Below, piece after piece: positions 1 to 8,903 of a stretch of DNA of 64,000 nucleotides. The stretch is from Runella slithyformis DSM 19594. Lineage in GTDB: Bacteria > Bacteroidota > Bacteroidia > Cytophagales > Spirosomataceae. The DNA is taken from contig NC_015703.1 in NCBI RefSeq assembly GCF_000218895.1, positions 4,353,001 through 4,417,000 on the forward strand, given 5' to 3'. The first letter of the stretch is position 1, and each line of letters opens with the position of its first letter. A program made the position numbers and the translations under genes. A model generated the notes under the pieces. It was given only the letters and a program-made list of their open reading frames with translations, did not search any database and was not told the origin of the DNA.

Positions 1-77
1 GCAAAGTACTATTAAAAGGCATTTGCCGTTTTTATCAGAGGTTTAACTGTATTCAAAAAAAACAGATGAGTTGTTTC

Positions 78-1181
78 ATGAAAAAAATCATTCTTCCTTT
101 CCTCGGCCTGGCAGTATTGGCAGGCTGTTCTAAAACAAAAGACCCGATGCCTAAGGGCATTGATGCCGTTTTTGTGGGAAGCAGTGACAATAAACTCTAC
201 GCTATCCATTCCAAGACCGGCGCCAAACTTTGGGAATTTACGGCCAAATCGGCCGTGCATTCGTCGCCGGCCTTGGGGAATGGCCTCGTGATCCTGGGGA
301 GTTCGGACGAAAATGTGTATACCCTTGATATTCAAACAGGAGCCAAAGTGTGGGAGTTTGCCTCCGGCATGCGCATTTCTTCGGCCCCTTTTTATGCCGA
401 TGGTACCGTATACGCGGGCATGGGCAGTACCTCCAATTTTACCAGTAAACTCTACGCTCTGAATGTGGTCAACGGCAGTAAAAAGTGGGAGTTTTCGGCC
501 GATGGCCTTAATGTCTCATCCTGCACCGTTGTCAACGGGAAAGTATATGTGGGCGGCTTTACCAATCTATACGCGTTGGATGCCCAAACGGGGAAAAAAC
601 AGTGGGAGTTTGTCACGGGTACAGGCGTAGATTCATCGCCTGCGGTGGCCGACGGTATGGTGTATATCGGCAGCAATGATTTTAACGTCTATGCTGTCGA
701 TGCCCTGACGGGCACCAAAAAATGGCAGTTTGCGACGGGCGGAGAAGTCTCTTCTTCTCCAACCGTAGCCAACGGAACAGTGTATGTCGGCAGTTTTGAC
801 CGGAAACTCTATGCTTTGGACGCCAAGACGGGTACCAAACAGTGGGAATTAAGAACCGATGGCCCGCTTCTTTCCTCGCCGGTCGTGTCCAAGGGCATTG
901 TGTATATTGGCAGCAATGATAACAAGCTGTATGCCGTAGATGCGAAAACAGGTGCTAAAAAATGGGAGTTTTGGACTTCCAACCGCATCCAATCTTCGCC
1001 GGTGGCTTCTGATAGCCTGGTGTACGTGGGCAGTCTTGACAATAAACTTTATGCCGTGGATATTCAGTCGGGGGCTAAAAAATGGGATTTTCAGACGGGA
1101 GGCAGCATTTATTCATCGCCGGTGATTCTCAATGCCAAAGGGACCGTATACAGTGCGGGGGTCAGCGGTGCGCAACAATAG
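78..1181 (+). CDS. PQQ-repeat beta-propeller lipoprotein
   Basis: Exported lipoprotein, 367 aa from the ATG at 78. That start gives a short lipoprotein signal ending in the lipobox LAGC (Cys at residue 17); an ATG four codons upstream (66) is possible but puts extra residues before the KK of the signal. The mature part is about eight repeats of roughly 40 residues with the pattern S-S-P..V..G.VYVGS.D.KLYA.D..TG.K.WEF, the PQQ-like beta-propeller repeat of the BamB/PQQ-dehydrogenase superfamily. No catalytic residues of a quinoprotein dehydrogenase are evident, so a binding or scaffolding role at the envelope is more likely than catalysis. It is not shown to be BamB: Bacteroidota usually lack that protein, and no Bam partners lie nearby. 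The function is inferred only at fold level. Confidence 0.85.
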   Translation: MKKIILPFLGLAVLAGCSKTKDPMPKGIDAVFVGSSDNKLYAIHSKTGAKLWEFTAKSAVHSSPALGNGLVILGSSDENVYTLDIQTGAKVWEFASGMRISSAPFYADGTVYAGMGSTSNFTSKLYALNVVNGSKKWEFSADGLNVSSCTVVNGKVYVGGFTNLYALDAQTGKKQWEFVTGTGVDSSPAVADGMVYIGSNDFNVYAVDALTGTKKWQFATGGEVSSSPTVANGTVYVGSFDRKLYALDAKTGTKQWELRTDGPLLSSPVVSKGIVYIGSNDNKLYAVDAKTGAKKWEFWTSNRIQSSPVASDSLVYVGSLDNKLYAVDIQSGAKKWDFQTGGSIYSSPVILNAKGTVYSAGVSGAQQ

Positions 1182-1316
1182 GCGTATTAATTTTGGCAAC
1201 GTGCGAACTTTTTCGACCTACGCGGGTGTTTAGAATAAACCCGATTTTACCAATGTCTGTTTTCGGTCAGCGCTTTCCGGAAAACAGGTACGGGGCGTAA
1301 CGCATCACTCTTACTT

Positions 1317-1687
1317 GGGGCCGCCATGGTTTTGACAGCGAGTTGAAGCAATACGTATAAGCACGTCGGGACGTGTGCGCGAGTCCTGTTAAAAACACGC
1401 ATAAACAATAGCTGGCGAATATAGCTACGCTATGGCTGCCTAATCCGGAGTGATTAGCCTTTAGCCATCGTTCCTCCAACCTCCGCCTTGCAGGTTGGAT
1501 CAAGGAGCGTCGAAACGTAAGGCTGGTCGGGCGGATGGTGTTAATGCTCGGTGAGACACAACACCTAAGGTGCGGGATGAGGTCTGATTTGAACCTTGCC
1601 TGCGCTCGAAAATCCAATCAAATCTAAGCGTGTAGAAGGCGTACGGTTTCCTTGTTCTGGACGTGGGTTCGACTCCCACCGGCTCCA
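1317..1687 (+). ncRNA. ssrA: tmRNA (transfer-messenger RNA)
   Basis: Rescues stalled ribosomes by trans-translation. The 5' end GGGGCCG pairs with CGGCTCC near the 3' end to form the 7-bp acceptor stem (one G-U pair), and a T-arm-like segment with GGTTCGACTCCC precedes it. The tag reading frame runs 1411-1443 and translates as AGEYSYAMAA then stop, ending in the hydrophobic AMAA tail typical of Cytophagales tags. After the discriminator A at 1687 the DNA reads CAA, so the CCA tail is apparently added after transcription. Pseudoknot-rich sequence fills the middle. It is followed closely by a strong intrinsic terminator. Confidence 0.95.
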
Positions 1688-1698
1688 CAACTAACACA

Positions 1699-1743
1699 AA
1701 TAACCTCTTGACTATCATATAGTTAAGAGGTTATTGTTTTTTG
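1699..1743 (+). terminator. Intrinsic terminator of ssrA
   Basis: An 11-bp perfect stem (1699-1709 with 1725-1735) is extended inward by further pairs around a small loop and is followed by a T-rich run at 1736-1742. It starts 12 bases after the tmRNA 3' end. Confidence 0.85.
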
Positions 1744-2247
1744 GGAGGACAGTTTCAGTAAAATGCTTAAAAACAGGTATACTTTTTGGTCCCGGGTTTC
1801 TTCGTAAATACAAGTCTTTACAATGGGAGTGCAATGTAAGTTACTGTAATACCAAAGTGACATTTTTCCAATGGAGCTTTCCCTTTTTATTGTTGCCGGT
1901 AGGGTTCAAAAATGGGTTTATATGTCAATAACCCAGAAATGCTAAGAACTCTCTAATACGGTAAACTGAATGATATCTAATGTAAAGTCCGTTACAACAG
2001 TAAGATTTATGTATTGTTCAGGCACCTTCTGTGTGATTGTATACCCCTATAAAATTTTACAATGTATCACGGGAAAAAGGACGTACGAATTAAGCATCAA
2101 ATTCTTTTAAAGCTTTATTTTTCTCCTCTATACATCTGGTATCCGTCTCAAATTTGATTTTTTTACTATACCCCCTAGTCTTATGGAATTTTGTTTAATT
2201 TTATGTATTACTTTTAAGGTATTATCGGTTTTTAGTGCTATCAACGT
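1744..2247. other. AT-rich intergenic region without a supported gene
   Basis: About 500 bases between the tmRNA terminator and the next coding-like frame. One 65-codon open frame (1734-1931) overlaps the terminator and has no domain-like character. I see no gene, tRNA or convincing promoter here. Confidence 0.5.
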
Positions 2248-2582
2248 ATGAAATATTTTATTATAACGTTAATTTATGAATTAAAGGATGTAGCAGAATA
2301 TCCTTTATTTAAGAACTATATTGTAAATACAATTGACAAAATACCTTTAGCTGAACTTTTTCAATCCTCTAAATATCAAATTGAGGGTTATCGGGTAGTG
2401 GGGGTGCTGAGTCCGTTGGCAATTTCAAAAACAACTGCTGAATCATTGAAAACTTTGCGAAAGGATACCATTTGCGGAGAATTGTGTACAATATCATAGA
2501 CAAAAAGCGGGCGGATGTCGATGGAAAAATCACTATATTAAATAGTGTAGATTTTTTTGACATTAATGAATGCCCTTATTAG
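2248..2582 (+). pseudogene. Frameshifted small gene, unknown family
   Basis: An ATG frame from 2248 encodes about 70 residues of ordinary protein-like sequence (MKYFIITLIYELKDVAEY...), then drifts to a stop at 2497. Reading on in the -1 frame from about 2460 gives RIVYNIIDKKRADVDGKI... to a TAG at 2580-2582, followed at once by a hairpin. The two pieces together would make a protein of about 110 aa with coding-like composition throughout, so I read this as one gene split by a single frameshift near 2455-2475. I do not recognise the family. A programmed -1 shift is less likely because there is no clear slippery heptamer. Confidence 0.4.
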
Positions 2583-2601
2583 CAAAAATTGCCAATAAGG
2601 G
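2573..2601 (+). terminator. Hairpin at the end of the frameshifted gene
   Basis: The stem CCCTTATT (2573-2580) pairs with AATAAGGG (2594-2601), with a nested GCAA/TTGC stem in the loop. It overlaps the stop of the preceding decayed gene. Only a short T-rich stretch (2613-2618) follows, so termination is plausible but not certain. Confidence 0.4.
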
Positions 2602-2997
2602 TTGGTAGTTGCTTTTTCTAGCTATTTACGTATTTTTTTTAAACATTCCACAGAGTTTAACCTTGGACATCCCGGAGAAAGTATCTCAAAGCAACGCAAA
2701 TAGTCCTGTATTATATGCACTTGCCCAAAAATACTTTTCAGGTATTCCTATTTACTCTGTATTCTCTAAAGCTTTGCTTACAAACCAGAAAAAGTATTCG
2801 CTGTTGAACTTAGGTGAGGTTGGCAAAATATGCGAAAAAGCCTTTTCCTGCAAAAGATCAGGTTGTCAGATAACGTAGTAGTGTCGTCCGTGCAAACAAT
2901 AAAAAATGCAGATTGAAAATGATTTAAAATTTATAAATTTTGCTTGGGTTAGCCATACCAATCGATGTGATGAAATAATATAGCATTATTTTTATAA
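2602..2997. other. Gene-poor AT-rich stretch
   Basis: An 89-codon open frame (2609-2878, + strand) exists but does not start at a convincing site and is not recognisable as any family. It may be a relic. Nothing else is supported. Confidence 0.35.
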
Positions 2998-3486
2998 TCA
3001 TTTTTCAATTTTTTGCTTTTTTTTTAAATCCTTTATGGCTCCGGGCTGTTGGCGCACATTGACCGGTCGGCCTTTCCTGAACTTGATTTTTAAGCGTTTA
3101 CACAAATCGCTTACACCTCCGATTGTATAACTTACTCCCAAATGATTTTGCAAATAGACTTGAATATCAGCCAGCGTCTCTGCTCGGTCATCTAATATGA
3201 ATTGTCGTAAATGAGCTATTTGAGTACTGCTTAATTTCCCCCAATATCCCCAAGCAGGTTTTTTTTGTAAGCCTGCCAGTCCTTTCTCCTGATAAATCCG
3301 CCAAAGTCGCTGCGATTGGCGCTCACATAGACCAATAGTTTTCCCGGCGGCTGACTGAGTTTTGGCTTCACCACTTTTTAATAGCCGAATAAAACGAACA
3401 CGGTCCCGAATAATGGCCAGACTACTCTTGTGTTCTTGTTCAAGTAAAAATTCTGCACTTTCAATTATTTTAGACTCATAGTTCAT
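2998..3486 (-). CDS. Orphan IS630-type helix-turn-helix transposase subunit
   Basis: 162 aa from MNYESK. Residues about 20-80 form a helix-turn-helix of the kind found at the N-terminus of IS630/Tc1-mariner transposases (SAAGKTIGLCERQSQRLWRI), followed by a winged-helix segment (LADIQVYLQNHLGVSYT...) and a basic tail (FRKGRPVNV, then KKKQKIEK). The DDE catalytic half, normally encoded by a second overlapping frame or a fused C-terminal domain, is absent: only about 120 bases without such a frame lie downstream. An A-rich run close to the stop is the kind of site where such elements frameshift. I read it as the remaining half of a degraded insertion sequence, or a stand-alone DNA-binding protein derived from one. 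Confidence 0.6.
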   Translation of the reverse strand: MNYESKIIESAEFLLEQEHKSSLAIIRDRVRFIRLLKSGEAKTQSAAGKTIGLCERQSQRLWRIYQEKGLAGLQKKPAWGYWGKLSSTQIAHLRQFILDDRAETLADIQVYLQNHLGVSYTIGGVSDLCKRLKIKFRKGRPVNVRQQPGAIKDLKKKQKIEK

Positions 3487-3555
3487 ATTGCAGCAATACA
3501 ACTATTAACTTTTGATTTAATATTACCTTAGCTATCTGCTGAGTTGATCTTAGTG

Positions 3556-4344
3556 TTAATATAGGTAATCACTCAGTAGTGTATCAATGTTTTTTAAAAG
3601 CCTATTTTGAAACTTAGTCATCTGATTAGATTGTACATCCAGATCATTGTCATTTTCTTTCATGGATTCCACCCTTACATCCATAAGTGTTTTAAATGGG
3701 TCAAGTGGGTGAACCCGAAAAATCAAAGTGTAGTTAACTTTTGTTCGTATCTTTTTTTGACCTATTAACCTTCTGGGTATAAGCTGTTCAATTGACTCCT
3801 GCGCCCAAACTTTATTTGCAGAGCCATCGATAAAATTATATTTCGACTGGTTAAAAATAAAATAATTCTTAATTTTTGGAACAAGTATATTTTGCGATAA
3901 ATTATATGAACGCATGGCAAGTTTTAGGTCAGAAATAACCATTCGGATATTCTTTATTTCAGATTCTAAACTGACATATTGCTTTAATGAGTCATCTAAT
4001 TGAGTAACCCTTGTTTGAAGACTGTGTACATCTGCATTATATTGATCGGCCAGGCGGTTTTTCTCTTTAATATTCTTCTCTAAATCAATATGTGTAGTCG
4101 TGCTGTCTTGTTTTAAAAAAGTAATCTTATTGATCAGCAGTTTGTTTTCTGTATTTAAAGCAGCATTTTTCTTTTTCAGTATTCTGTTATTTCGTTGCAG
4201 ACCGTTTACCTTTTGCTTTAAAACCACGTTTTCATTTCGCAAAAGTTCATCTTTAGGCGAGGGTTGTAAACTACCTGTCTCCTGTGCATTGGCACTTTTA
4301 AGAGTCATAACTGCCAAAAAGAGTGTTAAAAAGGCAATCTTCAT
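3556..4344 (-). CDS. Exported coiled-coil protein, unknown function
   Basis: 262 aa starting at MKIAFLT, chosen because it begins a clean signal peptide (MKIAFLTLFLAVMTLKSANA, cleavage before QE); the open frame continues upstream to 4911 but that part is not protein-like. After the signal comes a long predicted coiled coil at residues about 35-130 (repeated LKQKVNGLQRNNRILKKKNAALNTENK pattern with heptad Leu/Asn), then a globular C-terminal part of about 120 residues containing IPRRLIGQKK and VNYTLIFRVHPLD. Periplasmic or outer-membrane-associated by inference. No family is recognised. It stands alone in an AT-rich, gene-poor region. Confidence 0.6.
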   Translation of the reverse strand: MKIAFLTLFLAVMTLKSANAQETGSLQPSPKDELLRNENVVLKQKVNGLQRNNRILKKKNAALNTENKLLINKITFLKQDSTTTHIDLEKNIKEKNRLADQYNADVHSLQTRVTQLDDSLKQYVSLESEIKNIRMVISDLKLAMRSYNLSQNILVPKIKNYFIFNQSKYNFIDGSANKVWAQESIEQLIPRRLIGQKKIRTKVNYTLIFRVHPLDPFKTLMDVRVESMKENDNDLDVQSNQMTKFQNRLLKNIDTLLSDYLY

Positions 4345-5220
4345 ATTCTTTTTAATTAATGATTCTACTAAATATATTTTCTTATAAACCTGCACTGAAA
4401 ACCGATTCGTTTTTTCACTATTCTCAGTAAATGAAAACGCAGTCCTATCAACAGAGCCAAGTAAACATACCTGCCTAGTATAGATTTCATCCATAGAATA
4501 ATCTTCCCCCGGGCTCCATTTATGAGCTTGCAAAGCCCCCGGGATGACAACAATGGAGTATATAAGTGTATGCTGAGCAGTTTTTGACCATGTACTGCTG
4601 TATCCACAGGATTTCATTTGTGAGAAGAACCGGTTTTTTCTTACCTTTTTGTGAGTTACTAAACTCGCCTCGTATTGTGGAAAGAACCCTCTGTGAAAAC
4701 CTACGTGACCACTATACGTAGACTTGCCAAGTTTGTACTGTGTCTCATTTTTCTCAACCTGACACTTTGCCCCCGGAATACGACCCGGTTTTATTTCTTG
4801 CCCTCCCGTATACTTATAGACATGGTCTTCAGATACAACTATACCTGACAAAGGACTCAATAAATCATTGACTTTTGAATAAATATCGCTCCCACCGGCC
4901 ATAGTTACCAAATTTTTGAAGATAGAGACTAAAAAAAACGTTGAGTTCGGTTCGGATTTGGATCAATACCTCTTTGGCAGTTTTATGTCTCCCAAGCGCG
5001 CTTGACAGTCGTTCTTATGTATACTTTTAAGAATCCTTTGATTCCAACAGCTCTTTAGGGTTAATCCGAAATGTTCGGCTCCGTGCAATCGTAAAAAAAC
5101 GTTCTCAATATCACAGAAGTTTTCTTTGGACTGTAAATATGAAAACATACCAAACTTTATATCAATTGATGCATGAAACTTTTCGTGTATCATATCGAAA
5201 AGGTTGGTTAGGTTAACCAA
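4345..5220. other. Region without a supported gene
   Basis: The frame of the coiled-coil gene stays open upstream to 4911, but its residue content is erratic and it would place the signal peptide in mid-protein. A further 85-codon frame (4963-5220, minus strand) has no recognisable domain. Both may be decayed sequence; I do not call genes here. Confidence 0.45.
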
Positions 5221-5716
5221 AAAGCAAAGGAAATGGCCAATAATTAAACATTTAAGGCTTTTCTTGCAAGAAAGGCACTATGCGAAGTTTAAAATACGCC
5301 TGGCATCCTCTCTTGAGAGCTTGATTGGGCCTATTCCAAATAAATTTGAAAGTATTAACTTGGCTTCAAGAGGGAGAATACTGTGGCCATTTCTATAGTA
5401 TCTTACAGTCACTATAAATACTTTCAGATACTCAGCCAATGGTTCTTAATTCAAACCTGAACGGTTACTGATAAGATGAATGTTTTTTCTATAACGTTGT
5501 TTAATGTACTCATTGTTGTTTTCTTTATTACAAAGTTGATGTAAATGTAAGTAAAATACCCATAAAATTTAATATAAAATGCCTTAATAAAATTGATAAT
5601 TATTTTATATGACTGATAATCAGATGATTTAATGATTTAAACTTTGGGCAGTCATTGAAAATGTTCATCAAATCTGTCAATACCTCATCCGGATGAATTT
5701 ATATCGGTAAAAAAAT
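5221..5716. other. AT-rich intergenic sequence
   Basis: Very AT-rich, especially 5500-5660. No gene, RNA or clear repeat seen. Confidence 0.4.
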
Positions 5717-6122
5717 GTGATTGGTAAACTGACGGTGTATATGCCGGAGAACGATGTAGAGCCCGGCAGGAATGAAGCTGTTGATTATTTCGATGACGGG
5801 TCGGTCTTCATACGCTGGTACTGCGAACACGTTGGTTGGATGCCCCTTTATGTGAGCTGAAATTTGGCGGTGATTATTACAGATGCTGATCTGCTCTACA
5901 GCTTTGGGGAATGACTTGTAAAAAAAGAAGTGATTTTTCCGTCTTTATAGCTTTTAAAAAGTAATCAATTATCCAAAATAATACGAAGTACTTGACCTGA
6001 AAATAAAACCGCCGATTATCCGGTTGTCGGGATGTTCAATTCAGGATTAGTATTCGGCTGAGCATTTCGATGATTTTCCCAAAGTAGTGGGGGATGTAAT
6101 AGTGGGTTCCGAGTTTATATAA
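5717..6122 (+). pseudogene. Decayed protein-coding gene with several stops
   Basis: One reading frame from 5717 gives strongly protein-like sequence (VIGKLTVYMPENDVEPG..., then YFDDGSVFIRWYCEHVGWM) up to a TGA at 5858. The same frame resumes as NLAVIITDADLLYSFGE to TGA 5912, then continues through TAG 5948 and TGA 5993 to KTADYPVVGMFNSGLVFG and TGA 6059. An overlapping frame at 6057-6122 adds AEHFDDFPKVVGDVIVGSE and ends in TAA. Four in-frame stops plus one shift in otherwise coding-like sequence indicate a dead gene. No upstream start is visible, so the 5' end may be lost. I cannot name the family. Confidence 0.4.
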
Positions 6123-6166
6123 GGCAGTAAGTATCTTCAACACCGACAATTTCATTCCCCCCGACC

Positions 6167-6817
6167 TTAGTGCGGCACGGCTTCCAACAATTCAATTTTG
6201 TTGCGCGAGAGTTTTACGCGGTCCAGTCGTTCGAGCTGTTTGAGGAGGCGTGAAATCACCTCACGTGAAGTAGCCAACTCGTTGGCGAGCTCTTCGTGGG
6301 TGATGTTGAAGACGCTGCACCCGCATTGCTTTGACTTGCGTTTGAGCAGGTTGATGAGGCGCTCGTCAAGTTTATGAAACGCAATCTGATCGATAGCGCC
6401 CAGCAGGTCGTCAAAACGTTTCTGATATGTGGCAAACACGAACTGTTTCCACGATGGGTATTTATTCATCCAATCTTCTGCCTTTTCGACCGGAATCGTA
6501 ATGAGACGCGTTTTTTCGTCCGCAACGGCCGTGATCTCGCTTTGGCGGCGGCCCAGGCAGCAGGTCAGCGACATGGCGCAGGAGTCAAGTCCGCCCAGGT
6601 AATACAATAAGGCCTCGCGCCCGTCGGCATCGGAGCGCGAAATTTTGACTGAGCCGCTCAATAGAATGGGGATGCTGCGGATATAGCCGCCGGGACGCAT
6701 GAGCACAAAGCCTTCCTCTACTTCCATATAATGGCCGACTTGGGCCAATTCATCCAATAAATTCGATTCAAATAAATTTCCGAATTGCGCTTTCAGGAGT
6801 TGACTGTCTAATTTCAT
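6167..6817 (-). CDS. Crp/Fnr family transcriptional regulator
   Basis: 216 aa. The N-terminal two thirds form a cyclic-nucleotide-binding-like cupin (VLMRPGGYIRSIPILLSGSV, then a GREALLYYLGG segment in the phosphate-cassette position), followed by a long dimerisation helix. A C-terminal winged helix follows (THEELANELATSREVISRLL is the recognition region; the SREVISRLLKQLE pattern is classic Crp/Fnr). The segment after the cassette holds a CAMSLTCCLGRR cysteine cluster and a CGC precedes the HTH. Such Cys residues occur in the Bacteroidota Crp subgroup that senses redox or sulfur signals, but a cluster here is only a possibility. It is transcribed in the same direction as the NmrA-like gene upstream, 112 bases away. 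Confidence 0.9.
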   Translation of the reverse strand: MKLDSQLLKAQFGNLFESNLLDELAQVGHYMEVEEGFVLMRPGGYIRSIPILLSGSVKISRSDADGREALLYYLGGLDSCAMSLTCCLGRRQSEITAVADEKTRLITIPVEKAEDWMNKYPSWKQFVFATYQKRFDDLLGAIDQIAFHKLDERLINLLKRKSKQCGCSVFNITHEELANELATSREVISRLLKQLERLDRVKLSRNKIELLEAVPH

Positions 6818-6929
6818 ACTGATTGTCGTGGTGATGAAAGTACAACACGTTTATCCACCTAACCATTTCCAAAAGCATATTCTTTTTTAGGATTACTATA
6901 TCCAAAATGTTACATGGGAACACAAAAAG

Positions 6930-7799
6930 TTAAGGATGTAAGGCCTTACGGTGATTAAGAATGAATTGAGCAAACGATACCGGCGGTGTACCGGTGAGTT
7001 TTTCTACCCAATCGGTTATGGCGGGCTCTTTTTGAAATCGCGGCAGATAGTGCAGCATGATCATGACCAAAATGAGCATGGTCGGAACGTTTTCGCGGCG
7101 TTTAGCCCAAAAGAAGCGCAGCAGATTGGGAGATTCGTACTGAATCGTCACGTCCAACGCCTGACTCAGCGCCGCTGCCATTTCACCAAAAGTAAGCTTT
7201 TCATTGTTGGTCAACTCATACGCTTTGTAAAGATGCTTGGCGCTGTCGGTCAATATAAGGGCGGCCGCGGCACCAATGTCCCGTACATCAATCAGGGTAA
7301 ATTTGGCATGGCCGGCGGGTAAAAAGATACGTTTGCGGAGCCGCAGGTCAGGAAGCAGGGTCGTGGTAAAATTTTGCATAAAGTAGGCCGGACGCAGAAA
7401 TACATACGGAATGCCGCTCTCCACAATCAGCTTTTCAATGGTATGGTGGGGAATGAGGGTGCTGCTTTCTACGCCCTGCACCGATAAAAAAACGATGCAC
7501 TGTACCCCTGTTTCTTTGGCGGTGTCGATCAGGGGCTTAAAATACTTCTGTACTTCGGAGAGTTGTGGCGGACGCAGCAGGAACAGAAGGTCGCAACCGG
7601 TCAGCGCGGGCCGAAAGGTAGCGGGGTCGGTAAAGTCAAAAGGCACCAAGGTTGGAAGGATGCCTGTGATCTTTTCGGCGTCTTTTGCGGGGTTTCTTAC
7701 GCCCGCCCTGACCTCGAAGGAATGCGGGAGCTTTTGCAGGGCTGCCAGTACTTCCAGGCCGACATTGCCCGTGGCTCCGGTGATGAGTATTTTTTTCAT
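6930..7799 (-). CDS. NmrA-like NAD(P)-binding oxidoreductase
   Basis: 289 aa atypical short-chain dehydrogenase. The N-terminal Rossmann motif ITGATGNVG (GxxGxxG) is at residues 6-14 and R33 of the AGVRNP segment would favour NADP(H). The middle has FLSVQGVE and the LRPAYFMQN segment characteristic of NmrA/QOR2-type proteins, where the SDR Tyr-Lys pair is replaced (here HHTIEKLI). Members act as NAD(P)H-dependent reductases or redox sensors; the substrate is unknown. The C-terminal helical region includes a hydrophobic stretch (TMLILVMIMLHYLP). Its start is the ATG at 7799, with the Rossmann strand beginning at residue 3. Confidence 0.85.
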   Translation of the reverse strand: MKKILITGATGNVGLEVLAALQKLPHSFEVRAGVRNPAKDAEKITGILPTLVPFDFTDPATFRPALTGCDLLFLLRPPQLSEVQKYFKPLIDTAKETGVQCIVFLSVQGVESSTLIPHHTIEKLIVESGIPYVFLRPAYFMQNFTTTLLPDLRLRKRIFLPAGHAKFTLIDVRDIGAAAALILTDSAKHLYKAYELTNNEKLTFGEMAAALSQALDVTIQYESPNLLRFFWAKRRENVPTMLILVMIMLHYLPRFQKEPAITDWVEKLTGTPPVSFAQFILNHRKALHP

Positions 7800-7934
7800 A
7801 ACGGCCGATTTTTGCAGAATCTCAGCATATCTGTGGAAATAAGATCGGAGTCATTCCTTTGAAACATATCCTTAATAACGTTGAAACGAGTTTTCAATAA
7901 TCTGGAAACAGGGATACGTTTCAAATGAGTAAAG

Positions 7935-8591
7935 TCATAGATTTATGTCAATGGTACGGCCCGCATGACTGATGCGCATCTTTACGGGGTGGGCTTCGGA
8001 GGCCAAATCGGCGGTAGGGTACCAATTCCTTCCGATCGGAACCATGATCAGCAATCCGCTGTCGTCGCCCAATACGCTGAATGTTTCGCAGGGAGGCTGT
8101 TTCACAAAATACGAAAGACCGCCCCGGGCCATTAATTTTTCACATTCCTCTTTTACATTTTTCACGGGCAACCCCATCTCGCTGACCGATTGAATGGCCG
8201 AAGGGGTAAACGTGGGCGGGTCGTGGCGGCCCAAGTCAAATCGACCGATGTACTCGACGATGTTGCCATTGTTGTCGTAAAAATAAAAGGCTTTGGCGTT
8301 CCAATTGGCAAAGTCCGCGATGTTTGTGGTAGCTGAAACGGGAAGAATGTTTAGGGTGGAACTCATAGAGGCAAAGGCATCCAACACTGCGTTGTAAGGA
8401 ATGTTGAACGCAAAATGATAGCGGGGGTGTCGATGGATTCTTGATTTTTTAAACCGTAACAGCGTTTCTCCCGCCTGAAATGTGATGCCATTGGTCTCTT
8501 TGGTCGTCAGCGAAAGGCCCAAACGTTCGGTATAGAACTGCTCGGTTTCGATGAGGTTATCGGTGAGTAACGTCAGCTCTTGGATAATCAT
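7935..8591 (-). CDS. VOC-family (glyoxalase/dioxygenase fold) protein
   Basis: 218 aa with two vicinal-oxygen-chelate modules: residues 1-115 (IQELTLLTDNLIETEQFYTERLGL at the start, FYFYDNNGNIVEYIGR at the end) and residues about 130-190 (ESVSEMGLPVKNVKEECEKL-like start, then SVLGDDSGLLIMVPIGRNW). The NGNIVEY motif carries the Glu expected as a metal ligand. Enzymatic role unknown; relatives include dioxygenases, lyases and resistance proteins. Single gene, same strand as its neighbours. Confidence 0.85.
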   Translation of the reverse strand: MIIQELTLLTDNLIETEQFYTERLGLSLTTKETNGITFQAGETLLRFKKSRIHRHPRYHFAFNIPYNAVLDAFASMSSTLNILPVSATTNIADFANWNAKAFYFYDNNGNIVEYIGRFDLGRHDPPTFTPSAIQSVSEMGLPVKNVKEECEKLMARGGLSYFVKQPPCETFSVLGDDSGLLIMVPIGRNWYPTADLASEAHPVKMRISHAGRTIDINL

Positions 8592-8903
8592 GTTTTTGGA
8601 ATAGAATTGGTGATTTCCTCCTAAAGTTAAGGGAAGAAAAGTGATTTATCGCGAACGCTTCAGGATAAATACTTTCTGCCCCCAGAGGCAATATGTGGGC
8701 AGTGAGAGCATTGTTTTGTCAATCAAGTGTGCCGCAGGTATACCACGGCAGGATGATTGCATACCTACGGCCCGTTGAATCATTACATCCTCTTTTTCGG
8801 CTGCCGATCGTCAGTGTTATTGAAAAGTTGCGTGGATTCAGATAAACAGCAATGCCTGTTTATCTGAACGTACTTTATGACACCCGTTTTTTATTGCTGG
8901 CTT
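8592..8903. other. Intergenic region with an inverted repeat
   Basis: No gene. It holds an 11-bp perfect inverted repeat, CAGATAAACAG at 8839-8849 and its complement at 8856-8866, about 40 bases past the stop of the DUF421 gene. It could be a terminator-like hairpin for that gene, but no T-run follows on the minus strand. Confidence 0.5.

Noticed and set aside
66-77. ATG at 66 as the start of the PQQ-repeat lipoprotein
   Set aside because: The ATG at 78 gives a standard lipoprotein signal starting MKK; the four extra residues include a Cys before the basic region, which is unusual.
2609-2878. 89-codon frame as a gene
   Set aside because: No convincing start, no recognisable family, and it lies in a zone of relics. 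Described only as intergenic content.
4345-4911. Upstream extension of the coiled-coil gene's frame
   Set aside because: It would bury a clean signal peptide inside the protein and its residue content is erratic.
4963-5220. 85-codon minus-strand frame as a gene
   Set aside because: No domain, no neighbours that fit, AT-rich relic zone. Not enough to call.
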